Of a stretch of 64,000 bases of DNA, positions 52,278-63,609 are shown piece after piece; the first letter of the stretch is position 1; each line of letters begins with the position of its first letter. The DNA is from Neoroseomonas eburnea. GTDB lineage: Bacteria > Pseudomonadota > Alphaproteobacteria > Acetobacterales > Acetobacteraceae. A program made the translations under genes and the position numbers. The stretch covers positions 260,019 to 324,018 of the forward strand of contig NZ_JAAEDL010000002.1 of assembly GCF_018129005.1 (NCBI RefSeq). Reading direction: 5' to 3'. The notes beneath the pieces are model-generated. The model searched no databases and had not been told where the DNA came from. It was given only the letters and a program-made list of their open reading frames with translations.

Positions 52278-52316
52278 GCGGGTGTGGCGGAACGGTAGAC
52301 GCGACGGACTCAAAAA
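52278..52316 (+). pseudogene. tRNA-Leu 5' fragment
   Basis: The acceptor 5' strand, D arm and anticodon 5' half of a tRNA-Leu (GCGGGTGTGGCGGAA, then GTAGACGCG, then GACTCAAAA). It closely matches the intact gene that starts 196 bp downstream, but after the anticodon loop the match stops; there is no variable arm, T arm or acceptor 3' strand. A plausible promoter (TATTAG at about 52243) remains upstream. Confidence 0.75.
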
Positions 52317-52473
52317 GCGTCTTGTTTTCCCGGGCAGCCAGCTCGCGGCGAATTGAAAATAGCGTGTAGGGACAGTAGGTTGCCGCGATGGCTGGAGTAG
52401 TTCTGCACCGGCTGAAAAAGGGGTTAGGTGCAGTATAGGTGTCGCCGGCGCGGAAGCGCAGGGCGGCAATTTC

Positions 52474-52560
52474 GCGGGCGTGGCGGAATTGGCAGACGCG
52501 CCGGATTCAAAATCCGGTTCTGGCAACAGAGTGTCGGTTCGACCCCGACCGCCCGCACCA
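52474..52560 (+). tRNA. tRNA-Leu (CAA)
   Basis: 87 nt including an encoded CCA. Acceptor GCGGGCG pairs with CGCCCGC. The D arm includes GGCAGACGCG. The anticodon stem is CCGGA / TCCGG with the loop TTCAAAA giving anticodon CAA (52508-52510). The long variable arm is TTCTGGCAACAGAGT, and the T arm is GTCGG / CCGAC with TTCGACC in the loop. It reads UUG codons. A possible -10 (TATAGG) lies about 40 nt upstream. Confidence 0.95.
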
Positions 52561-52728
52561 AGTCCTACCGTTTCCGGGCGGAACCTCTGGCGAGAGTGTC
52601 GTTCCTTGGCAGTCGCTCCTCGAAAGTCGCCACGGGTGAGGCTGGGCACCAAACCCGGCCTGGACGGGGCTTTGCTTGGCGCCCGTACATCGCTGACGGG
52701 CAGCGTCACTACGCCTGAGCGTTCGTTG

Positions 52729-53172
52729 ATGATGTCCCGCATTCGGGCGAAGGATACGGCTCCCGAGCTTGCCGTGCGACGCTTGGTGCACGCCTGGGGA
52801 CTGCGGTTCCGTCTACACCGGCGGGATCTGCCGGGCTGTCCCGATGTGGTTTTTCCGCGCCTTCGGAAGGCGATCCTGATCCATGGGTGCTTCTGGCACC
52901 ACCACAATGATCCGACTTGCCGGAATGCTGTGCTGCCGAAAACCCGTGCCGAGTGGTGGCGCGCGAAGCTGCTGAGGAACGTCAAACGGGACGAGCGAAA
53001 CCTGCGCGAGCTTCAGGACCTGGGCTGGGATGTGCTCGTGCTTTGGGAGTGCGAGATCCGAGCCCGGCGCTTCACGCCGAAGCTTGCGTCGTTTCTCTAC
53101 GTGGCGCTGCCCGCCCCTGAACTTGTCGCAGATCCGTCCGTGGAGAGGGCGCCAAGCCCTGGCGACCGGTGA
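52729..53172 (+). CDS. vsr: Very short patch repair endonuclease Vsr
   Basis: T/G-mismatch endonuclease of 147 aa that protects cytosine methylation sites from deamination damage. Family blocks: MMSRIRAKDTAPELAVRRL, RFRLHRRDLPGCPDVVFPR with the catalytic Asp, and ILIHGCFWHHHNDPTC with the zinc-binding His/Cys. Then EWWRAKLLRNVKRDERNL and LVLWECEI follow. The frame is open upstream and part of the N-terminal motif (TTPERS) lies before this ATG, so the true start may be further left. It is convergent with the methyltransferase gene and overlaps it by 101 nt. Base composition is less GC-rich than its neighbours. Confidence 0.9.
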   Translation: MMSRIRAKDTAPELAVRRLVHAWGLRFRLHRRDLPGCPDVVFPRLRKAILIHGCFWHHHNDPTCRNAVLPKTRAEWWRAKLLRNVKRDERNLRELQDLGWDVLVLWECEIRARRFTPKLASFLYVALPAPELVADPSVERAPSPGDR

Positions 53173-54127
53173 GCGATCTGACGATCGCCTCCATGACGGG
53201 CGGCGCGACGCCGTTGCCCAGCAGACGGATGCGGTCCCTGCGTGAGCCAATGCCCTGGAGGGTGTAATCGTTGTCGAAGCCCATGGCGCGTGCAAGCTCG
53301 GGAACCTGGAGCATGCGCAGGCGAGGCTCCGGCCCCTCCCATGTCACGAGGCCAAACCGGTCGATCGTTGTGATGGTCCTGAGCGGCCGATCGAGTGTCT
53401 GCCAGCCGCCGCTCGCATCGGACCCGTAGTAGACGATCAGGAAGGGAACTCCCTTACCGAGAGCAGCGATCGCGCGCTCGGCACGCTCAAGCGTCGGCGC
53501 TGCCCGGCCGGGGCGGTGCAGAGGCTTTGTCGGCCAAGTGCCGGGAGGATCAAGGATCTCGGCGACGGTCGGTGCTCGCATGCCCGCCGAGGGCTGGGGA
53601 ATGACCGGGCGCTCCTCCCGATCACAGAGGACGAACAGCCTCCTGCGTTGCTGAGGAACGCCGAAGTCGCGGGCGTCGAGAGTCAGTGCCTCAGTTGCAT
53701 ATCCGAGGCCCTTCAGGCGGGTCAGCAACTCATCGTAGCCATTCCACGCGCGCATCTGGATGACGTTCTCGATGATGATCCAGCGGGGCTTCAGATCCGC
53801 AGCGAAGTTGAGGACGAACCTGGCAGTGTTCCTGCTGTGGTGGTTGATGGGCCGGTTGCCTCGAGCCATCGTATGGTTCGTGCACTCCGGCGATGCCAGC
53901 AGAATGTCGATGTGTCCCAGATCGCCGAGGGCACCCGCACCCGTATTGCGCGTCATCTTCATTCGGACAGCGTGCGCCTTGGGGAAGTTGAGGGCATATG
54001 CCTCACGCGCGCACGGATCGGCATCCACGCCGCACACGATCTGCGCGCCCGCACGGTAGGCGCCCCAGCTGCTGCCGCCGCCGCCACAGAAAAGATCGAG
54101 AACACGATGCCTCATGGACGCGGACAT
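53072..54127 (-). CDS. dcm: DNA cytosine-5 methyltransferase
   Basis: C5 DNA methyltransferase of about 351 aa. Motif I VLDLFCGGGGSSWG; motif IV ASPECTNHTMARG, with the catalytic Cys in a PEC variant of the usual PC; motif VI IIIENVIQMRAW; motif VIII VPQQRRRLFVLC; motif X LLGNGVAPPVMEAIV. The target-recognition region is short. The start is ATG 54127 or 54115. It is paired with vsr, as is normal for such enzymes. No partner restriction enzyme survives here, so it is now a solitary methylase or the rest of a damaged system. Confidence 0.9.
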   Translation of the reverse strand: MSASMRHRVLDLFCGGGGSSWGAYRAGAQIVCGVDADPCAREAYALNFPKAHAVRMKMTRNTGAGALGDLGHIDILLASPECTNHTMARGNRPINHHSRNTARFVLNFAADLKPRWIIIENVIQMRAWNGYDELLTRLKGLGYATEALTLDARDFGVPQQRRRLFVLCDREERPVIPQPSAGMRAPTVAEILDPPGTWPTKPLHRPGRAAPTLERAERAIAALGKGVPFLIVYYGSDASGGWQTLDRPLRTITTIDRFGLVTWEGPEPRLRMLQVPELARAMGFDNDYTLQGIGSRRDRIRLLGNGVAPPVMEAIVRSLTGRQGLAPSPRTDLRQVQGRAAPRRETTQASA

Positions 54128-54191
54128 ACCAGGTTCCCCGACCTGCGCCAGGCCAAATCCGTCAGCTGACACCAGAAAGCGCAGCAGGCGG

Positions 54192-54695
54192 TCAGCGGGA
54201 AGCCGGGAAACCGGCCTCCTCGCAACGCTGCCTCACCTTCAGAAGCCTCTCGGCCTGCCAATCCGCCGGGATCTTCCGCGGGATCGCGCAGGCGATCTTC
54301 AAGGCCGTCTCGTCGTCAGGACTCGCAAGCCGATTCGCACGGGCGAAGTCACGCAACGCGACCCAGAAGGGGCCGCCCGCCTCGATGACCTGCGTGACGG
54401 CATGCATGCCGTCCGTGACCCGCTGCTTCTCCTGGTCGTCGCGCTTCGCCGCCTTCACCTCATCCCTGCCAATGAGCAATGCGTCGAACCCGTCCTCGAC
54501 GGGCACGTCCGCCTCCAGCGCGGTCTTCCGGCACGCCTGCTGCTTGGCCCATTCCGAGATGTTCTGGCCGGCAAGAGGCGGTGAACGGAGGACGCGCATC
54601 ATGATCTCTGCGATCGAGAGAAGCTGACGTTCAAGCGCGGGACCGGCTCCCTGCGTCGCCCAGATCTTCAGGAAGTCGAGGCGGCCAGCCGCCAT
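54192..54695 (-). pseudogene. C-terminal fragment of an island protein (AIPR-like?)
   Basis: A 167-aa open frame upstream of the methyltransferase on the same strand. Its sequence (LDFLKIWATQGAGPALERQ, NISEWAKQQACRKTALEADV, GGPFWVALRDFARANRL) looks like the helical C-terminal end of a larger protein. The SEWAK-ACR segment reminds me of AIPR-type phage-resistance proteins, which are known to sit with Dcm and Vsr. That match is from memory and weak. Its 5' end runs straight into the truncated rhomboid gene, so it is probably missing most of its N-terminus. Confidence 0.5.
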
Positions 54696-54918
54696 GCAGG
54701 AACATGTTGGTCAGGAATGCGCTCCACCCCCCTGGCGACGCCGCGGGCAAGGCGCCGGAGAAGCGCGCCGGCACCAGGGCGTGGCGGTAGAGAAAGGCCT
54801 CCAGTTCGCGCGGCGGCAGTGACATCTGATGGAGGAATCCGAGGACGCAGGCCCCTATCAGGGACCACACGACGAAGGGCGGGAACCGGGATGCAACTGT
54901 GTCCTGCAAGGGCAGCAT
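54631..54918 (-). pseudogene. Truncated rhomboid-family intramembrane protease
   Basis: The first 75 or so residues are a normal rhomboid start: FPPFVVWSLIGACVLGFLHQ, LEAFLYRHALVPARF and the loop WSAFLTNMFLHGGW, which leads to the catalytic helices. Immediately after HGGW the frame changes character (RLPEDLGDAGSRSRA) and stops. The Ser-His catalytic residues are missing. The break coincides with the start of the fragment at 54192-54695, so an insertion or deletion joined two unrelated genes near 54690. Confidence 0.8.
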
Positions 54919-55198
54919 CGAAGGATCCCGCACAAGGAGAAGCCGCCCGCCGCCTCACCTCCGCGCGCCGCTAGGAGGCCTTGGGCGGGTGGCGCGCATC
55001 GCGATCATGGCATCAGCGGAGCCTCAGCGGAATGCCCCGGCTGGCGCTGCAGCCGCTCCCCCAAGCGCCGGTCCGCATCACCTTGCGCCGTCGCTCCGAC
55101 ACGCACGGCTTTGCCGAGGTCGGCCGGCGCGGTGGCGGAAGCTGGCCGAGGCGGGTATCGTCCGAACGGTCCTGCCCCCAAGCCTCCCCCAGAGCCGC
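54919..55198. other. Intergenic region before mbfA
   Basis: 280 nt between the rhomboid fragment (divergent) and mbfA. The frame of mbfA is open through most of it, with an alternative ATG at 55007, but the composition is not protein-like. I found no Irr/ICE-type AT-rich iron box. Confidence 0.5.
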
Positions 55199-56185
55199 AT
55201 GCGCCTTCTTCCCCTGCCGAGCTTCGGCCGCCGCCGCTTCGCCAGCCTCTCGGCGCAGGAGATCCTGGCCCTCGCCATCGCCTCCGAGGAGGAGGACGCG
55301 CGCATCTACGCGCTCTATGCCAAGCGGCTGCGCGACTCCTATCCCGCGACCGCCCGCATCTTCGATGCCATGGCCGCCGAGGAGGACGAGCACCGGCGCC
55401 GGCTGATCGACCTCTACCGCGCCCGCTACGGCGACCTCATCCTGCCCATCCGTCGCGAGCATGTCGCGGACTTCTACGCCCGCCGGCCTGTGTGGCTGGT
55501 CGAGAATCTCGGCCTCGACCGCATTCGCGCCGAGGCGATGGCCATGGAGCGGGAGGCCGAGGCCTTCTACCGCGCCGCCGCCGAGCGCACGACGGATGCC
55601 GAGACCCGCCGGCTGCTCGGCGACCTCGCGGCCGAGGAGGCGCGGCACGAGAGCGACGTCGAGGCGATGGCGGCCGAGCTCGCGCGCCGCGGGGCGGCGA
55701 GCGAGGAAAGCCTCGCCGCCCGCCGGCAATTCGTGCTGACCTGGGTGCAGCCGGGGCTGGCCGGGCTGATGGACGGCTCGGTTTCGACCCTCGCGCCCAT
55801 CTTCGCCACCGCCTTCGCCACCCAGGATCCCTGGACGACCTTCCTGGTCGGGCTCTCGGCCTCGGTGGGGGCGGGCATCTCCATGGGCTTCACCGAGGCC
55901 GCACATGATGACGGCAGGCTCTCCGGCCGCGGCGCGCCCTGGAAGCGGGGCCTCGCCTCGGGGGTGATGACCGCGCTTGGCGGCCTGGGGCACGCGCTGC
56001 CCTACCTCATCCCGCATTTCTGGACGGCGACCGCGATCGCCATCGCGGTGGTCTTCATCGAGTTGTGGGCGATCGCCTGGATCCAGAACCGCTACATGGA
56101 AACGCCTATCCGGCGGGCGGTGTTCCAGGTGGTCCTCGGCGGCAGCCTGGTGCTGGCCGCCGGCATCCTGATCGGCAGCGGTTGA
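55199..56185 (+). CDS. mbfA: Membrane-bound ferritin MbfA (erythrin-VIT1 fusion)
   Basis: Fusion of an N-terminal ferritin-like domain and a C-terminal VIT1-type membrane domain, 328 aa, which exports iron and protects from peroxide in rhizobia. Di-iron ligands appear in ILALAIASEEEDARIYALY, MAAEEDEHRRRLIDL, EREAEAFYRAAAE and AAEEARHESDVEAM. Membrane segments begin near residue 200 (PIFATAFATQDPWTTFLVGL, GLGHALPYLIPHFW). ATG 55199 gives the usual length. It is the leftmost gene of the stress cluster, 67 nt or more before the DegP gene. Confidence 0.92.
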   Translation: MRLLPLPSFGRRRFASLSAQEILALAIASEEEDARIYALYAKRLRDSYPATARIFDAMAAEEDEHRRRLIDLYRARYGDLILPIRREHVADFYARRPVWLVENLGLDRIRAEAMAMEREAEAFYRAAAERTTDAETRRLLGDLAAEEARHESDVEAMAAELARRGAASEESLAARRQFVLTWVQPGLAGLMDGSVSTLAPIFATAFATQDPWTTFLVGLSASVGAGISMGFTEAAHDDGRLSGRGAPWKRGLASGVMTALGGLGHALPYLIPHFWTATAIAIAVVFIELWAIAWIQNRYMETPIRRAVFQVVLGGSLVLAAGILIGSG

Positions 56186-56252
56186 TGGGCAGATGCCCAC
56201 CCCCGCCCGGCCGCTTCAGCGAAAAGGGCGCGGCTGAAGAACGGGGCTTCGC

Positions 56253-57437
56253 ATGATCGGGCGGCAGGGGCACCCTGCGTCCCGGAGGCTCAGCTGGCAG
56301 GAGAGTTCCGCGTTGGACAATGGTCGATTCATGTTCCGGACCATGCTGCTGATGTTGGCGGCGCTCGTCCTCATCGCCGCCTGGCAGAGCTTCCCGCTGC
56401 TGCAGGCCGAACTTCTCGCCGGCCGGGCGGAGCCGCGCGTCGTCACGCCGCGCGGCGACCTTGCGGAGGACGAGCGTTCGACCATCGCCCTCTTCGAGCA
56501 GGCGCGCGGATCGGTGGTGTTCATCGCCACCACCGAACGCGTGCTGAACCCCTGGACGCGCAACGCGCTGCAGGTGCCGCGGGGGACCGGTTCGGGCTTC
56601 GTCTGGGACCATCTCGGCCATGTGGTGACGAACGACCATGTGATCGCCGGCGCCTCCGGCGCGGTGGTCCGCCTGGCCGATGGCCGCGCCTACAACGCCG
56701 TGCTGGTGGGCACGAGCCCGGCCCATGACCTCGCGGTGCTGCGCATCGGCGTCGGCACGGGCCGGCCGGAGCCGCTGCCGATCGGCACCAGCCACGACCT
56801 GCGCGTCGGCCAGAAGGTCTTCGCCATCGGCAATCCCTTCGGCCTGGACTGGACGCTGACCACCGGCATCATCTCGGCGCTGAACCGCGAACTGCCGAGC
56901 GAGACGGGGGCGGTGATCGAGCGGCTGATCCAGACCGACGCCGCGATCAACCCGGGCAATTCCGGCGGCCCGCTGCTCGATTCCGCCGGCCGGCTGATCG
57001 GCGTGAACACCGCGATCTACAGCCCCTCTGGCGCCTCGGCGGGCATCGGCTTCGCGGTGCCGGTGGACACCGTGAACCGCGTGGTGCCGCGGCTGATCGC
57101 TGCCGGGCGCTACATCCGGCCCTCGCTCGGCGTCCGGGCGGAGGAGCAGATCAACGCCGCGCTCTCGGCGCGGCTCGGCATCGAGGGCGTCTTCGTTCTG
57201 GAGGTCGAGCCCGCCTCGGCCGCGGAGCGCGCCGGGATCCGCCCCGCGCGCCTCGGGCGCGATGCCGGCTTCCAGACCGGGGACGTCATCCTGGAAATGG
57301 AGGGGCGGCCGCTGCGCCACGTGGCGGAACTGCTCGCGGCACTTGACCGGCACGCGCCGGGCGACGCCGTCACGCTGACGATCCTGCGCGACGGCGCGCG
57401 CCTCGGGATCACCGTCACATTGGATGCGGGGCGATGA
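56253..57437 (+). CDS. degP: DegP/HtrA-type serine protease with PDZ domain
   Basis: Membrane-anchored S1C protease of about 370-394 aa. A signal anchor FRTMLLMLAALVLIAAWQS precedes the trypsin-like domain. The catalytic triad is VVTNDHVIAG (His), PAHDLAVLRIG (Asp) and NPGNSGGPLLDSAG (Ser). One PDZ domain follows (IRPSLGVRAEEQ, GDVILEMEGRPLRHVAEL), where DegP has two. Start uncertain: ATG 56253, ATG 56331, or TTG 56313, which has the best Shine-Dalgarno (AGGAG). It overlaps psiE by 4 nt. The degP-psiE pair is also found in the locus of heat resistance. Confidence 0.9.
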   Translation: MIGRQGHPASRRLSWQESSALDNGRFMFRTMLLMLAALVLIAAWQSFPLLQAELLAGRAEPRVVTPRGDLAEDERSTIALFEQARGSVVFIATTERVLNPWTRNALQVPRGTGSGFVWDHLGHVVTNDHVIAGASGAVVRLADGRAYNAVLVGTSPAHDLAVLRIGVGTGRPEPLPIGTSHDLRVGQKVFAIGNPFGLDWTLTTGIISALNRELPSETGAVIERLIQTDAAINPGNSGGPLLDSAGRLIGVNTAIYSPSGASAGIGFAVPVDTVNRVVPRLIAAGRYIRPSLGVRAEEQINAALSARLGIEGVFVLEVEPASAAERAGIRPARLGRDAGFQTGDVILEMEGRPLRHVAELLAALDRHAPGDAVTLTILRDGARLGITVTLDAGR

Positions 57438-57937
57438 GCGAAACGAAACCGCGGACCGGCAGCCTCGTGCTCTGGCGGTCGCTGACCTTCTACGAGAAGT
57501 TCGAGCAGGTCGTGGTCTTCGTGCTGACAGTGCTGATCGCGCTGATCGTGCTGGCCGCGCTGTGGAACCTGCTCAAGCTGGTCGCCACCTCGCTGCTTCT
57601 GGTGGACCTCCTCGACCCCACCGAGCCGGCGGTGTTCCAGACCATCTTCGGCGCGATCTTCACCGTCGTCATCGCGCTGGAGTTCAAGCGCTCCCTGCTG
57701 GTCGTGGTGGAGCGGCGCTTCGGCGTCGTCCAGGTGCGCGCGGTGGTGATGATCGCCATCCTCGCGGTCGTGCGGAAGTTCATCATCCTCGATCTCACCC
57801 AGACCGAGGCGATGAAGCTGCTCGCGCTCGGCGCGGCGATCCTCGCGCTCGGAATCGTCTATTGGCTGGTGCGCGACCAGGACCGGCGCGAGGGGGAGGC
57901 CGCGGCCCTCGACAGCGCCGAGACGGGGCCGCCATGA
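57434..57937 (+). CDS. psiE: PsiE-family membrane protein
   Basis: Small membrane protein, 167 aa, of the phosphate-starvation-inducible PsiE family. Four hydrophobic segments: [53 protein letters not shown] and [18 protein letters not shown]. The conserved charged stretch [15 protein letters not shown] lies between helices two and three. Molecular function unknown. It overlaps degP (ATGA) and is linked by a mini-ORF to ftsH. The psiE gene is a standard member of the heat-resistance locus. Confidence 0.92.
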   Translation: MSETKPRTGSLVLWRSLTFYEKFEQVVVFVLTVLIALIVLAALWNLLKLVATSLLLVDLLDPTEPAVFQTIFGAIFTVVIALEFKRSLLVVVERRFGVVQVRAVVMIAILAVVRKFIILDLTQTEAMKLLALGAAILALGIVYWLVRDQDRREGEAAALDSAETGPP

Positions 57938-58017
57938 TCGCCCGCTTCCTTCCCTTGCGGCCGCCGGGCCGTTCGCGCTCCACTCCTTCCCGCCCGAGCG
58001 GCCGGAGCCCTCAGTGA
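57934..58017 (+). CDS. Bridging mini-ORF between psiE and ftsH
   Basis: A 27-codon frame that starts in the psiE stop (ATGA, 57934-57937) and stops in the ftsH start (GTGA, 58014-58017). The peptide is basic and serine/proline-rich ([13 protein letters not shown]) with no homology I know. Its exact fit between the genes suggests it carries ribosomes across the 76-nt gap (translational coupling). It may not yield a stable product. Confidence 0.4.
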   Translation: MIARFLPLRPPGRSRSTPSRPSGRSPQ

Positions 58018-59878
58018 ACAAGCAGCAGCAGTTCAATATCTGGTACTGGATCGGGGCCTTCCTGCTGCTCCTGCTCTTTCAGGGCTGGTGGCAGGGCGCG
58101 TCGGTGACCGAGCGCATCCCCTATTCGCGCTTCCTCGAACTGCTGCAGCAGGACCGCATCGCCGAGGTGCAGGTGCGCCCCGAGAGCATCGTCGGCCGCT
58201 ACCGCGAGCCGATCGACGGGCGGACGCATTTCCTGACCACCATCGTGCCTGAGGATCTGACGCGCCGCCTGGAGCAGTCGAGCGCGCGCTACGACGGCAC
58301 CATCACCAACACCTTCCTGACGAACCTGCTCTCCTGGGTGGTGCCGGCGGTCGTCTTCTTCGGGCTGTGGATGTTCGTCTTCCGCCGCGTGGCGGAGAAG
58401 CAGGGCTTCGGCGGGCTGATGTCGGTCGGCAAGTCCAAGGCCAAGGTCTATGTCGAGAAGGACACCGGCGTCACCTTCGACGACGTCGCCGGCGTGGACG
58501 AGGCCAAGGCCGAACTGCGCGAGATCGTCGATTTCCTGAAGCAGCCCGAGAAGTACGGCCGGCTCGGCGCGCGCATCCCGAAGGGCATCCTGCTGGTCGG
58601 CCCGCCGGGCACGGGCAAGACGCTGGTCGCGCGCGCGGTTGCCGGCGAGGCGGGGGTGCCCTTCTTCTCCATCTCCGGCTCCGAATTCGTCGAGATGTTC
58701 GTGGGCGTGGGCGCGGCGCGCGTGCGCGACCTCTTCGAGCAGGCCCGCAAGGCCGCCCCCTGCATCATCTTCATCGACGAGCTGGATGCGCTCGGCAAGA
58801 AGCGCGGCGTGGGGGCCTTCGGCGGCGGCCACGACGAGAAGGAACAGACGCTCAACCAGCTGCTGACCGAACTCGACGGCTTCGACCCGCGCGAGGGGAT
58901 CGTGCTGCTCGCCGCCACCAACCGGTCCGAGATCCTCGACCCCGCGCTGCTGCGCGCCGGCCGCTTCGACCGCCAGGTGGTGGTGGACCGGCCCGACAAG
59001 TCCGGCCGCGCCGCCATCCTGCGCGTGCATCTGAAGAAGGTGAAGCACGAGGGGCTGGATGTCGAGCAGATCGCCGCGCTGACGCCGGGCTTCTCGGGCG
59101 CGGAACTCGCCAACCTGGTGAACGAGGCGGCGATCCAGGCGACCCGTCGCGGCGCCGAGGCAGTGAGCATGGCCGATGTCACCGCCGCGATCGAGCGCAT
59201 CGTCGCCGGCCTCGAACGCAAGGGGCGCGTGCTGAATCAGAAGGAGCGCGAGGCGATCGCGATCCACGAGATGGGCCATGCGCTCGCCGCCGCCTCCCTG
59301 CCCGGGGCGGATCCCGTGCACAAGGTCTCGATCATCCCGCGCTCCATCGGCGCGCTCGGCTACACCATGACGCGGCCAACCGAGGACCGCTTCCTGATCA
59401 CCCGCCGCGACCTCGAGAACCGCATGGTCGTGCTGCTGGCCGGCCGCGCGGCGGAGGACCTCGTGCTCGGCGAGATCTCGACCGGCGCGGCGGACGACCT
59501 CGCGCGCGTGACCGACATCGCTCGCCAGATCGTCACCCGCTTCGGCATGCATCCCTCGCTCGGCCAGGCGGTGCTGGAGGCCGAGCGGCAGAGCTTCCTC
59601 GGCGATGGCGTGCCGGGCTTCACGCCGCGCGACTATTCCGAGGCCACGGCGCGCGAGGTGGATGTCGCGGTGCGCGGGCTGATCGACGAGGCCTATGCGC
59701 GGGCCAGGGCGCTGCTCGCCGAACGCCGCGCCGATCTTGATGCCGGCACGCGGCTGCTGCTGGCGCGCGAAACCATCACCCCGGACGACTTCCCGGCGCT
59801 GCGGCAAGCGGCGGCGGCCGGGCAACAGGGCATCACCAGATCCACCGCCACCGTGGATCATGCGGAGGAGCAACGCTG

Positions 59879-59879
<1 letters not shown>
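58014..59879 (+). CDS. ftsH: ATP-dependent zinc metalloprotease FtsH (stress-locus type)
   Basis: Membrane-anchored AAA+ protease, 621 aa, that extracts and degrades damaged membrane and soluble proteins. Two N-terminal helices ([18 protein letters not shown] and [15 protein letters not shown]) flank a short periplasmic domain. Walker A is GPPGTGKT at 196-203, Walker [12 protein letters not shown], the SRH region [20 protein letters not shown], and the zinc site HEMGH at 418-422. The start is GTG ([11 protein letters not shown]), as in island-borne FtsH proteins. Being inside this cluster it is likely a second copy beside the essential chromosomal ftsH. It overlaps clpK by 1 nt. Confidence 0.95.
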
Positions 59880-62698
<2,819 letters not shown>

Positions 62699-62709
62699 AC
62701 GCTGCCGCA

Positions 62710-63288
62710 ATGGCCTCACGCCCACCTTCAGTCCTTCCGGCCTCTCTTCCGACTTGGGGCGAGGCAGTGGCGCCAGCTACCGGAGCGGGGAGCGGGACCG
62801 GCCCGGAAAAATCGGTGCCGCTCCTGCCGGGCGGCGCTTCATCGGCCGGCCGATGGCGGCTCCCGCTCGTGCGCATCCATCAGCCGGGTCGTTCCGTCAC
62901 GCAATCCGCGCCAGGACGGCAGCGCTGGGTCCTGGAGTTCGTGCCATCGTCGCCGCCGCCGATCGACCCGCTCACCGGATGGATCGGCAGCACGGATCCG
63001 CTCGCGCTCGTGCGACTTGAGTTCCCGGACAGGCAGAGCGCGGAAGCCTTCGCCGAGCGGCACGGATGGCGCTACGAGGTCGCGGAGCCACCCCCGCGTC
63101 GCGTGCGCTACAGAAGCTACGCGGAGCAGCTGCGGAGCGACATGAGCGACGCGATCAGCCGCGTTCGGCCTTGGCTCCTTGCTGCCCATGCCGAGGATGA
63201 GCCGAGACAGGATCCGGTCGAGGAGGCCAGTCTAGAGTCCTTTCCGGCAAGCGATCCTCCCGCCTGGACCGGGGTGAGGATCGCGTGA
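62710..63288 (+). CDS. NDUFS4-like (complex I accessory subunit) protein with SFPASDPP tail
   Basis: Protein of 192 aa. Residues about 50-130 match the NDUFS4/ETC complex I subunit family: VRIHQPGRSVTQSAPGRQ, WVLEFVPSSPPPIDPLTGW and FPDRQSAEAFAERHGWRYEV. Normal bacterial NDUFS4 homologues are about 100 aa and support NADH dehydrogenase; this one has a 50-residue N-terminal extension. It ends in the motif EEASLESFPASDPPAW, found at the end of various alphaproteobacterial stress proteins. It lies 11 nt after clpK and before hsp20, so it is part of the stress operon. Its role there is unknown. Confidence 0.75.
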   Translation: MASRPPSVLPASLPTWGEAVAPATGAGSGTGPEKSVPLLPGGASSAGRWRLPLVRIHQPGRSVTQSAPGRQRWVLEFVPSSPPPIDPLTGWIGSTDPLALVRLEFPDRQSAEAFAERHGWRYEVAEPPPRRVRYRSYAEQLRSDMSDAISRVRPWLLAAHAEDEPRQDPVEEASLESFPASDPPAWTGVRIA

Positions 63289-63609
63289 GGCGGTCGCGGT
63301 GCCGTCGGGCGGTTTCGGTGCGCAGCAGGACAATTCGGCTGCCCCGCCGGTGGCTCGCGCCGGCGGTATGGCTGGCCGACGCGCGACGCATAATGCACGT
63401 CTTGAATCTCGGTCGTGGGCGACCTTGATCGTCGTCGGAACGCCCAATCGGGGTTCGCAGGTTGACGGGTCTGGCCATCACGGCAGGCCACCAGGGTTCC
63501 GCCGCGAAGCGGGGAGAAGACTGGTGCCGTCGGCTTCAGGGGCACGCCACGCGCCCCATGGCATGGCTTCCGTCACGGCGGGCCGCGAGGGCCGCGAAAG
63601 GAGGAAGTC
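63289..63609. other. 321-nt region before hsp20
   Basis: No convincing gene. The AT-richest patch is at 63385-63410 with CATAAT (63389-63394) and CTTGAA (63401-63406). CTTGAA resembles an RpoH -35 element but no matching -10 follows at the usual spacing. AAAGGAGG just before 63610 is a very strong ribosome binding site for hsp20. Confidence 0.45.

Noticed and set aside
52316..52473. Group I intron interrupting tRNA-Leu at the anticodon loop
   Set aside because: The break is in the right place, but the insert is short, shows no intron core, and the downstream copy is a complete tRNA with its own 5' half.
63389..63430. RpoH-type heat-shock promoter before hsp20
   Set aside because: CTTGAA is present, but no matching -10 lies at the expected distance, so a name is not justified.
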